Below are positions 35,256-47,429 of a stretch of 64,000 nt of DNA, piece by piece. Made by a program: the position numbers and the translations under genes. Below the pieces are notes generated by a model. It worked only from the letters and a program-made list of their open reading frames with translations. It had not been told where the DNA came from and made no database searches. Source of the stretch: Aselliscus stoliczkanus (taxonomy: Eukaryota > Chordata > Mammalia > Chiroptera > Hipposideridae); contig CM066733.1 of the NCBI GenBank assembly GCA_033961575.1, positions 139,984,421 to 140,048,420 of the forward strand. The letters are read 5' to 3'. The first letter of the stretch is position 1. Every line of letters begins with the position of its first letter.

Positions 35256-35867
35256 AATCATGACATTCCGGGATAGTTCTGTGTTTCAATTTGAATGTAG
35301 ATTTAATGAATGGTTTATAAAAGCTTGGTTGTCCAATGTCTTCCAAATACAATATTAGTAAATCAGCTTGAGGAAATAATTTATATCGATCTGAATTGTT
35401 TAAAATATATAAAGTAAGCCCTTTAGATTATTTTTATTTTGTCTTAAACATTTCTTCAGATTTTACGTCTTCCTAGAATTCATTTAGTCACTCCTTGTAT
35501 GAATATTTATTGATATTGCCTTTTGAGTGTCAGGCATTATGCTAAAGTATTGAAATAAAATGTATGGGGAATAACTTAACATACAGTTATGAGTTATGAA
35601 ATGTAGCCATAATTATTTTATGTTATGGTTGTGATTTTGTTAATATTTATGTCTTTCTCCCTCTCCCTCTTCTCACAATTCACATTACCCCTCCGTTAAG
35701 TATGGCTCAAGACATGTATAAATAAATCTCCCGGTTATGTTAGGTACTTAAAAAAAAAATAAAGGTTCTTTTGAGGCTGTCTGTTCCTTTTTTTCTTGAG
35801 GGTGTGCATGATGTGGACTGTCACACCGTAAGTAATGGAGATATGCCTGCCATGTTGTTCCTTGCAG

Positions 35868-36057
35868 CATCGCTGACAGACAGAGTGCCTTGGAGGATGA
35901 GCTGAGGACAGTGCAGGCCGCTCGCAGGGACCTGGAGAACTTCCTGAAGTGGATACAAGAGGCAGAAACCACCGTTAATGTGCTCGCCGATGCCTCTCAG
36001 CGGGAGAGTGCTCTTCAGGACACAGTCTTGGCCAAAGAGCTCACACAGCAGATGCAG
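35868..36057 (+). CDS. UTRN: Utrophin exon, spectrin-like repeat (190 bp; dystrophin exon 55 equivalent), GC donor
   Basis: The acceptor is 'gttccttgcag'. One base finishes a serine codon, then 63 residues follow, including [20 protein letters not shown] and ending LTQQMQ. Size and phase equal dystrophin exon 55, where the pattern DLEKFLAWLTEAETTANVL appears. The frame runs on past the exon, but the family ends after QMQ. There the sequence is CAG|gcaagt: a GC donor with every other consensus position matched. The nearest GT dinucleotide in range is a poor site and would add codons. The exon has more CpG than the others. The exon ends on a codon boundary, so the next exon must be in phase 0. 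Confidence 0.96.
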
Positions 36058-36063
36058 GCAAGT
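36056..36063 (+). promoter_or_regulatory. UTRN: Non-canonical GC 5' splice site
   Basis: The site reads AG|GCAAGT. GC-AG introns are a small minority of U2 introns and usually keep a strong consensus elsewhere, as here. Such sites are weaker and often regulated. Confidence 0.8.
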
Positions 36064-37533
36064 GCTTGGGGCGGCCACGGTCAGTAATGTTAGTTATGCT
36101 GTGCTTATTTGATCTAGCTCCATGCAAAGTTACTACCATTAAAAGGTGAGCTTGTCACCTTCTTCTGCTATGGAATCCGTGCGCCCCTGTGAATAATTGG
36201 TCTCTGCAAATAAGATCTATAAAGTACTTTCACTTAATAATTGAGGAAAAACACCTTATTTGATGGAAGTAATAATTCTTCACTTAGACATATAGGTTCA
36301 TAGCTGTTCTGTTTTCTGTCATGTTAAGACCTCTTACAGTTAGCCTTATTGAGTCTTACATTATAAGAACATTTCCTCCTAATATGAAATTGTTTCTGTC
36401 TTCATTTACTATAAATACTTAATATAAAAGCTGCAAAGGCTCTATGGGTTAGTTTACAACTAAGAACATTGGGCTTGAAGGTATTACTTTTGTGCGTTTA
36501 GCTTGAGAAATACCATGTATTCAGTTTGAGGTTCAAGTTCCCTCTTCACAAAAGGTGATAATACAAAATCTTTCCTTTAAAAAACTGTATGAGGACTCTT
36601 ATGAAGATTATCTGAATCCTTTTTCTGCCCCCGAGTACAGCTACACTGTTGCCCTTGAACTTCCATTTTCGTTGCACGGAATCACCTACTCTTGCCAGTC
36701 ACAGGCCTTCTCACTTAGAACTTGGTTTAAAATCTGTTTCAGTGGAGAAGTCTCCTTGTCTGCCAGGTTCACAACGGATTACTTCTTTATGCCGTGTCAT
36801 TTCCACATCATTTTGACAGTTAGTATTTCTGATATGCTGGTCAACTCATGACCCATTGTCATCTGATTTGTGCCTCCCCTTCTCCCAGCTGCTTCCATAG
36901 TCCTTCATGGGCAGAGATTACGTTATTTCCTATTGTTGCCCATTCAGTGCTCTGTCTGCAAACTCTAAGTAAATACCGACTGCTGCCCTTGGAGCCTAAC
37001 TTCGCCATTATGAAATTCACTATAATGACCTTTTTTGAATCCTTTCTTAGGAACGCTTTCCCCTGGAAACATCAAAATGTTAACAAATACGTGAGTCTCG
37101 ATAAAAGGTCACAGACATTTTCTTGGAACTGTCTTATTCTTACAAGTTTGCTCTAAGTTTGAAATTGTCTTCATTGAAAAGTTATATATAATTTTTGAAA
37201 GGACCCTTTCGGAAAAGATTTATTTATAACTTGTTCCCATGTGTAACGGCCACTAGGGTGTTGTATGGTTGACTTTGCAAGATTAATTTAACAAAAATCT
37301 GTGTTTCCTTCCTTACTTCTTATTTCTTATTCATTACATAATATACTTGTGTCCTGGTAATGAGAGTGACCAGGCACATATCGAAGTTAGATAAAAGATA
37401 TGTTCTTTTTGTCTCACCCTCTGGGATCTCATCAAGTCACCATTAATGTTAATTGATAAAATAGTTAGCTACTAACTCGTTTTTACAGGGTTATAGAGGG
37501 CTCTAAATGTGAGTAGATGCTAGAATGTATGAA

Positions 37534-37985
37534 TTTTTTTTTTTTTTTTTTTAAAGATTTTATTGGGGAATTGGTGGAGGGGAACAGCGTTGGGGAATCG
37601 GGGAAGGGGAACAGACAAGTTGCCGTCTTCTTGTTCTTCAGTTTAGTTGCGGAGGATGTTGCTTCACTGTTGGTATCCTCATTGCGCTCTTCCCGGATGA
37701 GGCAGATCTGTCGCTGGCCTCTGGATGTCGCTCATCGCGGCTATTGGCAGCTCATGCTTGGCTGCCAGCCACTCACGCTGGCTGCGGGCCACTCACTGTA
37801 GCCTATGGCAGCCTACTGCAGCAGGGGCTGCAGCCCACACCATCGCCGGGGCTCACACAGTCCAGCTCCAGGTGGAGCTGTTGTTAGCTGTAGAGGGCAG
37901 TGTCCCTGGCCCTCATGTGGGATCCGAACCGGGGCCGCTGGCATCCCAAAACCAGCGCTTAACCAATGCGCCACTCGGCCGGCCC
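37534..37985 (-). mobile_element. Long composite SINE, reverse, youngest-looking copy
   Basis: It has poly(T), 'aaagattttattggggaatt', a GC-rich body ('gctggctgccagcca', 'ctgttgttagctgtagag'), then the head 'gagggcagtgtccctggccc' to 'actcggccggccc'. An exact target duplication, 'tagaatgtatgaattttt', starts at 37521 and at 37986. The exact duplication and low decay suggest a recent insertion. Confidence 0.93.
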
Positions 37986-39289
37986 TAGAATGTATGAATT
38001 TTTATGACTTAAACAACTATAAGTCTGACCTACAAATGCTCACGATACTTAATTTATGAAATGGTGCTAAACTCACAAGATACCTAGCCTTCGCATGTGG
38101 TAGGTAACAGCTTATAGACAGAGAGCAAAGGAGGCTTGAAATAAACTTGACGGTGAGCACCAGCAAAACACAGACCTGCCTTAGGGCTTCCTAATGTCTT
38201 CTGACACATTGGGATATAGTCTTACCATAGCCCAAACTCATCTCAATATTTAATGAATATTCAAACTGTGGAAATAAATGTAAATGGAGCTGTTTAAAAT
38301 CTTTCAAAATAAAAATAACTATGCCCAAGATTACTTGTCTTATGGCAACCAGCACCAAGAAAGAAAGGTTTCTGACTAAATTACTAAAATACATTACAGC
38401 ATATATAGTAAATGCTTCTCAAAAATAATTTAAAATTGGTAAAATAGTCTGTTTTGCCTCATAGGAAGTATTAAAAAGGGCATCTAGTAAGAGCTCATTA
38501 AAATCTCTTTATCTAATGATGAACACATGCATTTATTTATATTGGAGATGCTTCACATTGTGGTAATTTGCATGACTTTTTTGCTCCTTTGCCCTTTTAA
38601 TAAATGTTCTTAATTTTAAAACATTCTGTCCATTTTGTTAAAAAAAAAAATTCCTTGGCTTTATTTTTGGCAGCTCGTAGGTTGATGGTTGTTTCAGACC
38701 TGATACCTTTTGCTGATAATCGATACATTTTCTGGTAGCGTGGTGGTGGTGGTAAGAAATGTGGCATGAGGACCTCAGAATATGTGAGCTCTGTGCACAA
38801 GTGGTGTGTGCAGAACTGCTTACATGGCAACATTCACTGGTTGTCCTTGCTTCATGTCTGATAGCTGGACGCAGGGCTTTGGGAGTGTGTGTCACGCAGA
38901 TGAAGTTTATTTAGTATTCAGGGTAAGGTGAATTTGGGTACATTTGGATGAAGGATAGTTTGGAAGCACAATGGAAGATGACTAATTTCGGGAGTATGCT
39001 ATGATACATGTCATTTCTGTTAAGGATGGATGATCATTTGGGTTTATGTATTTTTGTTTCATTGCCCTGCTGCAAGGCAGTTATTAATAGTTTGACTCCT
39101 CTGAAGAGGGCTATTGGCAAGAGAAAGCCTGATCTTTAGGAGGTTTTCGGGAGAATGAAGCTCCTGGGAGCTGAGCAGTTCAGACTGTAGAGCATCTTGT
39201 GTGACTTGCCAAGTATTTTGTAGTTTAACTCTGTGGCAACCAGGAGATGTCATTAAAGAACACTAAGCAAGAGAGAGATGCAATGGGAT

Positions 39290-39680
39290 TTGTACTTTAT
39301 AGGAAGCTGGCTGATGGTATTATGAGAAATGGGTTTGAAATGGGCAAGGCTGACAGCAGAGCAGTCTATTAGGAGGTGCTTGCAGCCATCTGGTCAGAGG
39401 TGATAATGACTAGGAATGAGGCAGGGGTGTGACGGTGGGGAGTAGACCTAGTAACTTGATAGTATGGCTCCAGTAAGGGAAGTGGAAGAGGCAGAGAAAA
39501 AGATGATTGCCAGGTGGTGTGAGAGCCTGAGGTTGGGAATGTAGGAAAAGGAAATGGTAGGACAGCAGTACAAGTTAGTGGGGTGTGTGATGGGCTGATA
39601 CAGTTGATTTTGACTATGTTGAAATGAAGCATTTGAGTTACATCCAGAAGATGCCTGGTATGCAGTTGTCACTGTGGATC
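39290..39680 (-). repeat. L2 LINE fragment, reverse
   Basis: Purine-rich antisense L2 motifs: 'gagcagtctattaggaggtg', 'cttgcagccatctggtcaga', 'gttgattttgactatgttga' and 'gtcactgtggatctatattc'. The frame is broken. Confidence 0.6.
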
Positions 39681-40194
39681 TATATTCAGATGAGAGACTT
39701 TGGCCAAAGATGCAAAAACTTTTTTTTTGGCTGTTGAACGTAAGTCTGTTATTGACTTCCCAGTTTATCTATTAATTCAAATGAATTTATTCTTAATTTT
39801 CATGCCCACATCCTAACATATGATCGTTTTAGTTATTTATTTATTTATTTTTTGAAATGTAAGCTTTATATTTTAGCATTACTGGTGAACTGAAATGTTC
39901 CCCTTCTCTGCTGGGTGAAATCCTGCTGCCCCACTGCCTTTCCGGGGTGTTGTTATAACAGGTGGCTGATTTTGCTCTCTAACAACATGTGTTTGGGGCT
40001 TGTTTTCATCTTCTGTGTTCTCTTTCAGCCTAATTTTCACCCTCTTGTTCCACAGGTGCAGACTTTGATTGTTTAGGTTGTTTCAAATCTTCCCCTGTAC
40101 CCAGTTCCATTCCCCGTGGTGTATTTAGGGAGAAATACCTGTATCGTGGAAACTTCCTCTGCTCGTGCAGAGACAGCAATTACAACTTCATATA

Positions 40195-40530
40195 TTTTTG
40201 ATAATGGCTTTATTGACATATAATTCATATACCATACAATTCATCTACTTAAAATGTACAATTGCATTGCTTTTAGTATATTCAGCATTGTGCAATAATC
40301 ATCACAATCAAATTAGAACACTTTCATCACCCCAAAACGAAACCCTGTGCTCCTTAGTACTCAATCCCCCACTGCCAACTCTCTAGTCTCCCCAGTTCTC
40401 AATGATCACTGAGCTATTTTCTGTTTCTGTATATTTGCCTAGAAACGTAATATTTGAATTACACCATCAATTGACTACTTCGTCCAAATTTGCCTTTGTA
40501 TAGGTCTTTTGACATTGTTAGCCTCCCCAG
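40195..40530 (-). repeat. Old L1 3' end, reverse
   Basis: The order 'ggctttattgacatataatt', 'catataccatacaattcatc' and 'tgtgcaataatcatcacaat' is the complement of an old L1 3' UTR. Confidence 0.75.
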
Positions 40531-41599
40531 AAGGAGGCAGTATATGTTCTCACTAAAGATCTACAAGGGAAAAAAAGCAGAAGCCCACAAAAACACTGCT
40601 TGATAAACACAACTCTGCAAGACCCTACAGAGGACTTTAAATCCTGCTAAAGTGAAGGACTGAGAAGGCAGATGAAACAGAAGAGAAACAAATATTTTAA
40701 AATCCTGCTTGTCTTTTAAAGAATCGTGACAATGGTACAGAAAGGTGACTATGTGGGTTATTATTAATAGTTTGAGCAGGACACTGATAATGAGAAGCAT
40801 CTGGGTTCTATTTTTGGCTGTGCCCTTTGACCCAATCGTTTAATCATTCTGGGTTATTTTTCTGATTTCCTAATCGTACTTTACTCCAGTTGGTATTTGT
40901 AATGGTATCAAGCTGCAGTAGAAGTTAACATCTCAAAGTGTACATATGCATATAAAACTCAAAAATTCTGTACTTGGTTTTTTACATCACATAATCACAT
41001 CTTATACTTCTTACTCATTACATTAAAACAGCTTTCTGACACATAGAATGAGATAATGAAGATGCTGTCTAAAGGGAAATGTAATTTGGAATGTTATTAG
41101 TCAGTTACAGACTTTTTTTAATATTAGCTTTTTCCTTAGACGAGTCCTAACCTAACATTAGAAATTTGATTTCTAATGACTTTCCTCCTAAGGCCGGCAT
41201 CTGTGAGCCCAAGGACCACTCTGCTTTTGGGGTGTCTTAGGTAAAGCCTCCTAGTCCCTGCGGGTATTTTTGTTTTGTTTTGAGATGATCTGTTCTGAGA
41301 CCTGTCTGGAGGTGATTTCTGAGCACTTAATGTTCGGGCTGATATCATTACAGTCAGGTACCCTTCTGCTCTGCCTGAGATTTATTACAGGGTCTGTTCA
41401 CTCATCACACAGCACAGCCAGAGCTGCGTTTAGTCAGGTAGCGAATGCATCCCCTTTTAGAGTGACTGAGTGAATGCCACTCGATCTCTTAATATAAACC
41501 AGCTCCAAGGCATGCACTGTGGTGGCGATGTGTTGAATCTCTGTTCCCCGGGGATGTCTGCTTTGTATCTGCAGCTTGAATGTTTCACTTAATATCCTT

Positions 41600-41958
41600 T
41601 TTTGGCTACCGAGCGTGCTTCTTTCCAGCAGCAGGCAGCGTTTGGCTGCTCAACTTGCTTCATTTCCTGGCCATGCCCAGCTGAGCAAGTACTAGCTGTG
41701 AGCATCTGCCGGGGGAGGGGGGCTTTCTGTGTGGCATTTCTGTACGTTTTTTTTTTTTTAATTGAGAAGAAGTTGAAGGTATACCAGCCTCCTTTTGCCT
41801 AGAACCTGAGCCCCTGTATCTTTCACATGCATTCCTGGAAACGAGCATGCTCAGAGAACTGGCAAATCATTGTCCAGTGACCGGGAGGAAATGATCATTG
41901 CTCTTCATTTATAATGCAAATTCTGAGGTGTCTCCAGAAGTGTGGTAAACTTAAAATG
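41600..41958 (+). promoter_or_regulatory. UTRN: Putative internal UTRN promoter and 5' leader (G-utrophin type)
   Basis: A repeat-free patch, richer in G+C and CpG than the intron around it (for example 'taccgagcgtgcttc' and 'tgccgggggagggggg'), lies just before the candidate exon. A TATA-like 'tttataa' at about 41908 abuts an octamer-like 'atgcaaat' at 41914. Both motifs could be chance. If the TATA-like site is used, transcription would start near 41940. Established: utrophin has an internal start giving G-utrophin (Up113), homologous to dystrophin Dp116, which starts in intron 55. That this patch is that start is my inference. Confidence 0.4.
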
Positions 41959-42057
41959 ATGGCTGTGGTGCGAACGTCTCTGCAGAAAGTTGTGGTTTTG
42001 TTACATCGTTTACAAAGGATGGCAGTTTCTTCTCCTCGGTATCAGAAGCTCTGTAAG
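41959..42057 (+). CDS. UTRN: Candidate alternative first coding exon of short utrophin (G-utrophin/Up113 type)
   Basis: The ATG at 41959 follows another ATG directly (41956), so it has A at -3 and G at +4, a strong Kozak setting. From it 33 codons run open, starting MAVVRTSLQKVVVLLHRLQR and ending YQKLCK, to AAG|gtaact, a good donor at 42058. The frame is also open upstream to an ATG at 41914. The end is on a codon boundary, which is exactly the phase needed to join the exon-56 equivalent (phase 0). Its place, about 5.9 kb after the exon-55 equivalent, matches the intron that holds the Dp116 start in dystrophin. I do not remember the real G-utrophin N-terminus well enough to confirm it. A chance open frame is the alternative. 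Confidence 0.5.
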
Positions 42058-42272
42058 GTAACTGAGGGATTGGAAATAGGGATCTTTGGTGTCTGACAAT
42101 TCCGCTGTTTCTCAGGCTCTGAAAACTAATCTTTCAAGGTTCTTAGGAAGGAAAGATTCATTTTTTAGTGACTGATTGTACAGCTGTTGAAATGAACTGC
42201 TAATTAAATTTTGTTTCAGAATCAGGAATAAGGACTGTTTTGTGCTCATTTTATTTTGCAACTGACAAAAAT

Positions 42273-42344
42273 CTTGTCTCCTGAGGTGGGCTACTGAAAT
42301 ACTACGTTCTTGTCTCCTGAGGTGGGCTACTGCAAAACTACGTT
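42273..42344. repeat. 36-bp tandem duplication (2 copies)
   Basis: The unit 'cttgtctcctgaggtggg..' to 'actacgtt' occurs twice in direct contact; the copies differ at two positions ('gaaatac' against 'gcaaaac'). It starts 215 bases after the candidate alternative exon. Confidence 0.95.
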
Positions 42345-45300
42345 CATTAAGACCTGTTACCTCTGTGATACTTTGCAGCGTCTAAATATTGAATGGCACA
42401 TTAATCTTACATAAATGTCAGTAAATTTAAAAGAAGAATTTAAAATAACCTTTCAGCAGGTTACTTAAAAACTGTCCATCTCTTTCAATTTGAAAAATGA
42501 AAGCACATCTTGAAAAGTAATAGACCTAATGTCATCAGACAATATCCCCTATATTCTTGAATCTTTCTAGCTAAACTTAAAGAACTTAATTTTATTTGGA
42601 CAGGTGGATTAAGTACACTCTCAGGAGGCAACTTGTTTGACAGTTGCAAATTTCAAATACTATGTCATCTTAACCATAAACCATTGAATGAGCTCCTGTA
42701 TTTTTTTAAGTTAGCTATTATATTTTTTATCATAGTTTTGTTTTATTTAAACTGTATTGGTATCATCCTTACTTTTGTCAAAAACCAGAGATATTTGATA
42801 TCAAAGGAAGGAAGGACTTCTAACAGGAATGTTAAAGCAGTGTATACAGTACCTCAGCCCAGGGTTTTTACATCATGACATACTCTTAGTGCCATTTCCA
42901 AGAATATATCTTATTGTCTTGTTAGCCGCTCAAACTCATTTGTAATTGGAACAGCTGTCTCTAGGACATGATTATTTTTCTGATGATGTTAAAATATGAC
43001 ATGTCCAAGCACCCAAACTGTACATATTATATGGCAGCAGAGTGGTGGGGGAGCAGTGTTCTATTAACTTTATCATGTTTTTATATCTTACAGTTTGGTC
43101 ATTTAAATCTATTTCTGTCTGGAAACTTTTTTTCTTTGAGAAGTTGTAGGAGACAGATGAAGGTAGTGGGGTATTCTTTGTAGAAATACTTAGAAGTATT
43201 TCATTTGCACAAGAAGTTAATTAAAACAATGTGACTCAATAATTCAGTTGTAAATATTTGTAAATTAATTATTTTAATGTGTTGTGTTTTGGTCCACTTC
43301 AGAGAATGAATTTGTTATGGTAAAACATTTATGTATTTCATGAACCAGGTAATTTTGATAATAGAGAAAAAAAGCACTTTCACTACTGCATGTTATTTTA
43401 TCTTTTTGACTACAGATATGACTATGTAAAGCATCCTGTTTTCATTAGCTGGGTCATTTTTCTGATTCATTTGTATGCATACTTCACAAAATCAGATATT
43501 TTTCTCAGGTCATGTGACCAACGTATTAAGTTAGTCTGAGGTATGAAGCAGAAAACGTTCAAATACTGAAGAAAGTTCCTTAATTCGTTTTATAATTATA
43601 CTCTAAAGAAACAGAAGTTCATTTTACTGAAGTCGTTGAGTAAATTAATTCCCGTCTGAAATACTCTTTGGGCAGACTTCTTGAGATTTATGATTTCCTA
43701 AAGAAACCATTAAAATTAAAATGTTTAGGATAAATGTTACTCTTCTTTTTTAGAAAACTAAATTTATACTATTTGCAGTTGAAATTATATCTCTTACATT
43801 TCTTTTCATAGATGCAAAATTAGCAACTGCTCAGATAATGAAATGAGAAATGTACAATTCTGGTACTTTCCAGCAGGTGTCAATATAAGGCAGTGATATA
43901 TGAGATTTTGTCTAAAGAACTAGAAATGCAGAATAGGAAGTGGCAAAATTACTATGAAATAAGTCAGCTAGTAACAGATATAATTTATTTGCTTTGTTAT
44001 ATTTTGAAAACTGATCTTAGTTATTTACTATGTTAACTCATGATAAAAATAAAAGTTTAGTTGCAGAATTAAATATTAATTAACAGTTGCCATCTCAAAT
44101 ATTTACATAGATATCTATTCCAACTAAAAATACTTAATTGTATTTTAATTATCAATAGTCTGCATGTAGAACTTCAAGGTTTGAATAAGTTTGCTATTTA
44201 TTTGCTTTAAGACACTATAAATTCTTTTCCCCTTAAATTGTAAATGCTGAAATGACTCTTACATTCTCTAAATTTATTTCTTAGAAAGGAAATGCTGTAA
44301 GTTGCAGGGTTTCTTTATTAAAATATAGAGGCAGTCCATTATAAATACATTACAGACTGATATGAATGAGGAAAAAATGTTGCATAATCTCAGGGAGACA
44401 TGACTATTTTAAATTCAGATTGGCATTTATAATCTCCTCTCTTTTTCCTTCTTAGGATCTCTCTTTTTACACATTACATGAAAATTCTGTCTTTTATCAG
44501 ACTTTTCCCTCTGTGGTACCTTGTCTTTTTATGCTTCTTTTCATACTTCTCTTGAGTATCAGAAAATAGTTTATGTGTTACGCAGTTGAAAACTGGTGTG
44601 AAAACTGGTGTTGACTATTCTCATTTTGTGGTTTTTCCCTGTATATTTTGAAGAGAGGGGAAGAGGCATTTGTAATTCACAGCTTTCAGAGTTGAAATAT
44701 ACTTCCCCCCTCTCAACCTAGTCACACATTCACTTGAATTTTTTGCTTTTAAAATATTTCTTCCTGGATATCCATCCCATAAAATTTGGGCAGGAGACTG
44801 AAGCGTAAGCACCACTTTCTTGGAGATACAATTAGCAGCATCGGAATTGCCCTGATGAATTAAAATCACCTTATGCTGGATGCTAATTTTTCCAGATTGG
44901 GTTTTGATTGCTTAGTTCCTTTAAAATATTAATGACTATAAAAGTAATTTTTCTTCTAACAGCACAGTAAAAGCAAAACTGACTGTATATGATTTAAGAA
45001 ATTAAAATCGACTTTAATTTGTTTTCATTGTTATCTGATTATTTTGGGATATTTTATCATTCAGTCTTTGGATTAAAAACTGACTGAGTTTCTGTTGAAT
45101 CAGAAAGGAACTTTGTAAGTCCTGATGTCTTTCTTAGTGCCAGTTTTCATAAGAAATCTATCAATTGAGGACATGGTAAGAGCGGTTTTTTGTAAAGTAG
45201 ATTGAAGTATGAACCATTATAAAAAAAATGAGAAAAATATAAAATTAGTGTTATAAATTGAATTTCTCATGATTCAAGCATTTAAAAATTTTAATTTATG

Positions 45301-45459
45301 TAATATCACTCTTATTTGCCTGCATATATATATATATTTAAATCACTTTAGTTCACATGATTTTAATCATCTCCAAACTTTTTCGATTATGTAGTCCTAT
45401 CAGTAAAAATGTTTTAAACATCTGTCTCTCTAGATGTTTATCTTACCTTTCTTATCATC

Positions 45460-45485
45460 TTGTCTTATCTCATCTCATCTCATCA
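45460..45485. repeat. (TCTCA)n short tandem repeat
   Basis: About four copies of a 5-base TCTCA/TCATC unit in the intron. Confidence 0.8.
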
Positions 45486-46607
45486 CACATATATGCCATG
45501 GTAAAATCACATGTTAAATATTAGTAGAGCATAATTTTGTTCTTACTTTCTACAGTTCTCTCCTTGCACCCCAATTGGTTTTCCTTCTCTCTCTCGCTCT
45601 CTCTCTCTGTGGTATATACCCTGCCGTTTTGGTGACTTCTGATTCACACATGCATTGAATGTGGCTGATCTCAAAGGCATTCCTGAAAAACCATTTCTTA
45701 CATGGTATCAGAGCAGCTGTCTCCTAGTACTCTGAAAAATAGAAATAGACCTGAAGATTCTACCTAGCAAATCTGTCTTGACAGGTGATGTCTAGAAAAG
45801 GCTTGCTGTGTGTGTGTGTGTGTTCACATGTGGATAATAGAGAGCTATGTGGAGGCTTGGAGTGCCAAAGGGCAATGGCGTATGACCACAAAGGCATGGG
45901 GTCCCTGAACAGATTTTCTGATTCACTGATGAAGTAAGTCCGCACATCATTTTTCATCTACATGTATGGGTACTCTTTATGTAGAGGCAGTTAAGGTTGA
46001 GTATGTGTTTTTAAAGAAGACACAGAATGGAATGGTGTATTTTCAAATGATTTATACCCCGTGTAGTTAAATTACATTTTTTGTATTTCCCCGAACTCAC
46101 CCATCTTTTTTTCTGATTGAAAACTATGCTATCCTTGAATAATTAAATCCTCTAGTGTTCTAGGGTGATGGAGCTCTGCTTTGTCACGATCTGAATGTTG
46201 ACATGTATATATTTTAAGATCAGCTCTCAGTTCTCTCCATTTCCCTCCCTAATCAAATCGCACACAGATTGTTTGAACCACAGAAAAAGTCAGTCATGGT
46301 CTCCAGCCTCGATGTAGAACTCTAGTTGATCATGAGCATTGTCTGTTCTGGGTTTTATTGGAAATGCTTGCTTTCTTCAGTTCAGAAAATCTGTGAAAGC
46401 TGAGGTATCTAATGTAAATGAAATACCAATTATGGAGGGCTTTGCTGACCTCTAACCCATCTCCACTGATGCCTTAGGCATGTCGCCTCCGAGTTCTGTG
46501 GGCCCCTGACTACGTTACTTCCCTTACGCATCCTTTATTCCTGTATTCCCTCAGTGGGTTGAGATGACAGATAAAAGTGAGACAATACCTACATCCCTGC
46601 TTGTCAT

Positions 46608-47089
46608 CAGGTAGTCCCCCCTCAGCCACACTTTTGCTGTCCTCAGTTTCATTTATCTGTGGTCAACTGTGGTTCGAAAATACTAAATGGAAAATTCCAG
46701 AAATCAACAATTCATTAGTTTTAAATTTTGCCCCATTCCTAGTAGCATGATGGAATCTTGCGTTGACCAGCTCTGTGCTGCCTGGGACCAGGATCATCTC
46801 TTTGTCCGGCTTATCCATGCTGTATATACAGTATGATAAGATGTTTTGAAAGAGAAAAACCATATTCACATAATTTTTATTACAGTATATTGTTATAATT
46901 GCTCTAGTTTATTATTAGCTATTGTTGTTTATCTCTTACTGTAACTAATTTATAAAATTGTATTTATCATAGGTAGATATATATATATATATGAAAATCC
47001 CAGAATTTATAAGGTTTATACTATCTGTGTTTTCAGGCATCCACTTGGGGTCATAGAATATATTTTCTGTGGTTAAGGGGAAACTGCTG
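46608..47089 (-). mobile_element. Internally deleted Tigger-family DNA transposon
   Basis: The left end 'caggtagtccccc' and the right end 'ggttaaggggaaactgctg' are imperfect terminal inverted repeats. Inside, 'ggtcaactgtggttcgaaaa', 'ttccagaaatcaacaattca' and, near the right end, 'tttcaggcatccacttgggg' are known parts of TcMar-Tigger non-autonomous elements. Its transposase is gone. The strand is arbitrary. Confidence 0.75.
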
Positions 47090-47282
47090 TGTTTTCTTGT
47101 GGCTTCCAGAAGCTGCAGTGCTATTTTAGACAACTCCCTGTTCTCTATTTTGTTATAGCTCCCTAAGACAATGTGTATTTCAAAATTATTAAAAAAAACA
47201 AACCAGTTATCCAATTCAATAATATTTTGTTAATCATAAAACTCATGCTATCAATGACTTTTAGCTAAAAGCAGTATAATTA

Positions 47283-47429
47283 TTATTATTTTTTTCAGTT
47301 GAGCCATCCTGCCACCTGTTGGCAGCTCAATGGCAACTCAGCTCGGGCTGGCATCAAACTGCAGTTGCTCAGAGCTCAGCTCACACTCTTGAGCAAGCTC
47401 TTAACCAACTGAGCCATTCGGCCAGCCCT
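47283..47429 (-). mobile_element. tRNA-derived SINE of the 'ggcagctca' type, reverse
   Basis: An ATT/T-rich tail, 'ttgagccatcctgccacctg' and 'cattcggccagccc'. The target duplication 'taaaagcagtataatt' is present on both sides. Confidence 0.92.

Larger units (their letters stand above)
20567..35867 (+). other. UTRN: UTRN intron, 15,301 bp
   Basis: A long GT-AG intron. Main contents: SINEs at 20686, 26757, 27026, 31936, 32385 and 34527; forward L1 3' ends at 21860-22430; MIR pieces near 23520, 24930 and 28500; an MLT1-like LTR in reverse at 25372; an MaLR-like LTR forward at 29430; and reverse L1 3' ends at 31155, 33615 and 34470. Unique AT-rich sequence fills 22440-23500, 25700-26740, 27590-28480, 30100-31150, 32500-33600 and 35260-35860. 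Confidence 0.85.

Noticed and set aside
4718..36057. Dystrophin (DMD) instead of utrophin
   Set aside because: Exon structure is shared, but residues such as [15 protein letters not shown] and [14 protein letters not shown] fit utrophin and not dystrophin.
36555..37156. Two long neighbouring open frames (98 and 102 codons) after the last exon
   Set aside because: No family similarity and no matching splice phases. The text is intron-like, perhaps an old unrecognised repeat.
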